A stretch of DNA of 64,000 nt. Source: Anastatus disparis. Lineage: Eukaryota > Arthropoda > Insecta > Hymenoptera > Eupelmidae. This document shows, one piece after another, positions 60,759 through 64,000 of this stretch (position 1 is its first letter; each line of letters begins with the position of its first letter). The position numbers and the translations under genes are program-made. The stretch covers positions 7,443,501 to 7,507,500 of the forward strand of contig JAFFSR010000218.1 in assembly GCA_017163975.1 (NCBI GenBank), given 5' to 3'. The notes under the pieces were generated by a model that did not search any database, was not told the origin of the DNA, and worked only from the letters and a program-made list of their open reading frames with translations.

Positions 60759-61217
60759 GATCATATTTAGAGAGTAGGAAATATTTTATTTTATATAGAA
60801 ATTACTATTTATATTTTTTTTAGAAAAGTTTTATTTGATTTATGCCATGTACATTAATATTTTACAATTGCAAATTAAACTATAAACAAAAGCCTTAAAG
60901 ATATTGAAAATAAAATTGGCAAAAACATGCCTTCGCAGAAACTTTTCGTTTTTCAAGAGTATTAGCTATAATAATACAAGGAGTTACAGAATCATAAACA
61001 GTTTGTTGTTAATTTTTCTATTATTATAAAGTTCTAAATACATAGGAAAAATAAAATAAAAATCTACCTGTAACATTATCTATAATTAAAATTATTTTTT
61101 TTTATTAATGAATGACACCTGAATGAGCCTATTACATTGAATATATAACACGCAGAAAATAATTGTCGACGTAACCGCTAATTTCAAAGGTAAAACATTT
61201 GAAAACTCTCGTATGAA

Positions 61218-61282
<65 letters not shown>

Positions 61283-61719
61283 AATAAAGAACGAAAAATA
61301 CAAAAACCTCAGAAATTCAGAAAAAAAATTTTTCGACTTCTAAAAGCTCACTATTTTTCTTAGGTTTTTCTATTTTCTGCCCTTTGTTATCTTAAAATAA
61401 AGTGGCCTGTAAAAGGAAAATTCATTCTGAAGCTTAGTGTTTTTACAAAATGAATTCTTTGATTCTCGAAATTCGGCCGATATAGCAGAGCGTATGTATG
61501 CCCTAAATTAAGAAATTTTAAAATTTTACATGTACATTATAAGTGTATTTTTAATAACATTTTTAGCCATCTTAGTTTACGTTCGATTTTGTTTATTTTA
61601 TACAAAAATTGTATTTAAAAATTTAAATGAATTTATATAAAATTTTGAAAAAGGACTCCTATTTTTTTGCCAATATTATGAAAATAAATCAATAAATGAT
61701 TGATAATTTTTATTGATTG
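60759..61719. other. Right arm U': non-coding, longer (TA)n tract
   Basis: Mirror of 47068-48004 with (TA)n at 61223-61279. Ends at the empty Copia site AAAAT (61720-61724). Confidence 0.6.
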
Positions 61720-62083
61720 AAAATTTAATATTTTTTACTTGGATACGTGAAATAAAATTCTTTATTGATTCTTATAAATATTTTATATACTATTGGTACT
61801 ATATCTATATTTTATGTTTCTTTATTTACATATTAAATCTATTTGTAAAATAATATAATATGAATTCACTGTAATAAATAATAAATATTTAGTTTGAACT
61901 TTACCAGTATATAAAATATTTCTTCATTCTCTTAGTGAACTTCAATAATGTTTCTTTTTATTAGTTAGCTTCCTCTTATTTCCTTTTACTTTTTATTGAA
62001 TGTTGATTTCTCATATTTCGTATTACAGAATTTAAGCTGGACTACTACTTTCTTCTTCCATCTTTTTCTTGTCATCAGTTTTT

Positions 62084-62481
62084 TTAACAAGTTAACAAAA
62101 TAATTGAAAAAAATTGTTTCCTTGAAATACTATATCTTTTATTAAGGAGATGTAAAATCATACATTGTCGAATGAACAATTCAAAAGAACACCAATCATT
62201 TTTATTTATCAATGATAAAAAAATCTGCTCCTCCACACCAGAGAATTGAAAAATTGAAAAGAACACTAATCATCTTCATTTATCAATGATAAACAAATCT
62301 GCTCCTCCACATTAAAGGAAAAAAGCTCTTTCTTATCTATTAAATTTATATCTTGCAAAATTGATTTAACGATCACTTCATTTGTATCAATCAGTTTAAG
62401 CATAAATACATTACGTTGGATATTATCTGTAAAATACTTTTTAAATCTTTCAGGACTTAGCTTCCAGAATCTCGTGAGCAA
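62084..62481 (-). other. Right arm U': short ORFs with 76-bp duplication
   Basis: Mirror of 38171-38568, same two frames (FWKLSPERF... and the repeat copy with NDWCSFELF). Function unknown. Confidence 0.35.
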
Positions 62482-62584
62482 ATTTCGATAATAACAATTT
62501 TTAAAGTCTTTCGATATCCAAGCAATAATTTTAGTGAATAAAAATTCAAAATAATGTAGACAAAGATAATGCCATGCATACTGT

Positions 62585-63714
62585 CCCTACTGAAAAAATC
62601 TTGTTGTAACCACATGACATACTATATGGTTTTCACATGGTTACCACATGATTACCACATGTATACCACATGGTTACCACATATTATTTTGACGGGGTGA
62701 TCATGTGGTAACCATGTGGTGACCATGTGAAAACCATGTGAGTAAGAAAAAAATAGTTTAAAAAAATATGCAAAATTTATTATTTCACGTAATAAATACT
62801 CACCTGCTGTCAAAATCAGCAAACTAAAGAAAATTTTTATGAAAATATAAATATTATTGATTATTATATAATTAAATTTAATATAAATATTTTTATATAA
62901 TTAAATTTATTTGCGTTTTTCATTGCAACCACAAAAATATCTCTGTTCACTGAATAGAATAGAACGTGAGAAAGCAGGCCGAATGATCATCGTTTTAGAC
63001 AAAATTAAACTGTTTATAAGCTCTAAAGTCTTTTATTCTTTTCGTGCGCGTTCGCTTGCCATAAGAAAGTCAATACATAAAAAGAGTGGTAGCCCCCTAG
63101 TGGTTAGTTATTGAATATGAATATACACATGTATATAATAGTACTGGTGATTAACCGTTAGGGGGATGCTCCGCTTTCTACCTATTGACTTTCTTATGGC
63201 AAGCGAACGCGCACGAAAAGAATAAAAGACTTTAGAGCTTATAAACAGTTTAATTTTGTCTAAAACGACGATCATTCGGCCTGCTTTCTCACGTTCTATT
63301 CTATTCAATGAACAGAGATGTTTTTCTGGTTGCAATGAAAAACGCAAATAAATTTAATTATATAAAAATATTTATAATAAATTTAATTATATAAAAATAT
63401 TTATAATAAATTTAATTATATAATAATCAATAATATTTATATTTTCATAAAAATTTTCTTTAGTTTGCTGATTTTGACAGCAGGTGAGTATTTATTACGT
63501 AAAATAATAAATTTTGCATATTTTTTTTTAATATTTTTTTCTTACTCACATGGTTTTCACATGGTCACCACATGGTTACCACATGGTTACCACATGATCA
63601 CCCCGTCAAAATAATATGTGGTAACCATGTGGTAAACATGTGGTAATCATGTGGCAACCATGTGAAAACCATATAGTATGTCATGTGGTTACCACAAGAT
63701 TTTTTTCAGTAGGG
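62585..63714 (+). mobile_element. Element E, copy 3
   Basis: 1130 bp with ends CCCTACTG and CAGTAGGG; oriented like E2. Its right end abuts receptor sequence TTAAGCAATAG. Confidence 0.88.
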
Positions 63715-63822
63715 TTAAGCAATAGTTTAAGCATAATATTGGTCATTTCACTTTTGAGCTTTGGTTATATTTTATCTTTTACAATATTTATTATGGAATA
63801 TGTTTTCTATAGAAAAAAATAA
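63715..63822 (+). pseudogene. Displaced TM4 end of the 35069 receptor
   Basis: Encodes SNSLSIILVISLLSFGYILS and the tail EYVFYRKK with stop. Matches 28247-28360 almost exactly. It is the last part of the receptor interrupted at 36948. Confidence 0.88.
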
Positions 63823-64000
63823 TACGGTAAATGATAATTCGTAAGTAAAACTAATATTGTATATTGTAGTTATAGTATATATAGCAGCTAAAAAGTCCTT
63901 AGTAAGTACATATTTTTCAACCACCAGATGATATTACTTGCTCTGCACGGTGCCAATATCTCCAATATAAATACAATAGAGACCTGGCATATTGGTAGGG
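63823..64000. other. Type Z 3' flank, start of next repeat boundary
   Basis: Near-identical to 28361-28530, ending at the same GGCATATTGGTAGGG. By analogy with 28580 another type X copy is expected just beyond the window. Confidence 0.6.

Overview
The window is AT-rich insect genomic DNA, most likely hymenopteran. That guess rests on a tandem array of intronless divergent ionotropic receptor (IR) genes, a Ty1/copia retrotransposon, hAT- and Tc1/mariner-type MITEs and an animal-type IMP dehydrogenase; the species cannot be fixed from sequence alone.

Positions 1-36948 hold about eleven IR loci and several fragments, all on the + strand. Four loci have open full-length frames (2110, 8856, 13292, 22122). 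Five carry a single in-frame premature stop in an otherwise open frame: window start, 15725, 19394, 25696 and 30118. The locus at 35069 carries the same stop as the last two plus two insertions. The locus at 4761 is split by a solo LTR with a 5-bp target duplication. Nine loci, and one C-terminal fragment, have a recurring block about 220-285 bp upstream of the start. From about 22 kb on, the array is a higher-order tandem repeat of a three-gene unit (X-Y-Z). Small mobile elements and one LINE remnant fill many spacers.

Positions 36949-63714 form one 26.8-kb insertion in the last coding part of the IR locus that starts at 35069. Its layout is E1 - U - E2 - U' - E3. The E copies are about 1.12 kb each, with long terminal inverted repeats and clustered CATGTGG motifs. 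U and U' are inverted copies of a 7.6-kb segment carrying an IMP dehydrogenase gene with two exons and one intron, a hAT MITE, a second MITE-like repeat and short ORFs. The IR sequence resumes at 63715, and a sister IR copy at about 28240 shows the uninterrupted site, leaving only a 2-bp (TT) duplication around the whole block. This looks like a composite (macro-) transposon that moved with an inverted pair of a housekeeping gene as cargo.

The left arm alone holds an 8.13-kb Copia element (38933-47062) with identical-looking 233-bp LTRs and a 5-bp ATTTT duplication. The right arm keeps the empty site, so Copia arrived after the inverted duplication. The 5' part of the Copia gag appears to be split into four exons by phase-compatible canonical splice sites. 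Both IMPDH copies share two single-base deletions and the left copy has a third, so they are pseudogenes or carry unpolished homopolymer errors.
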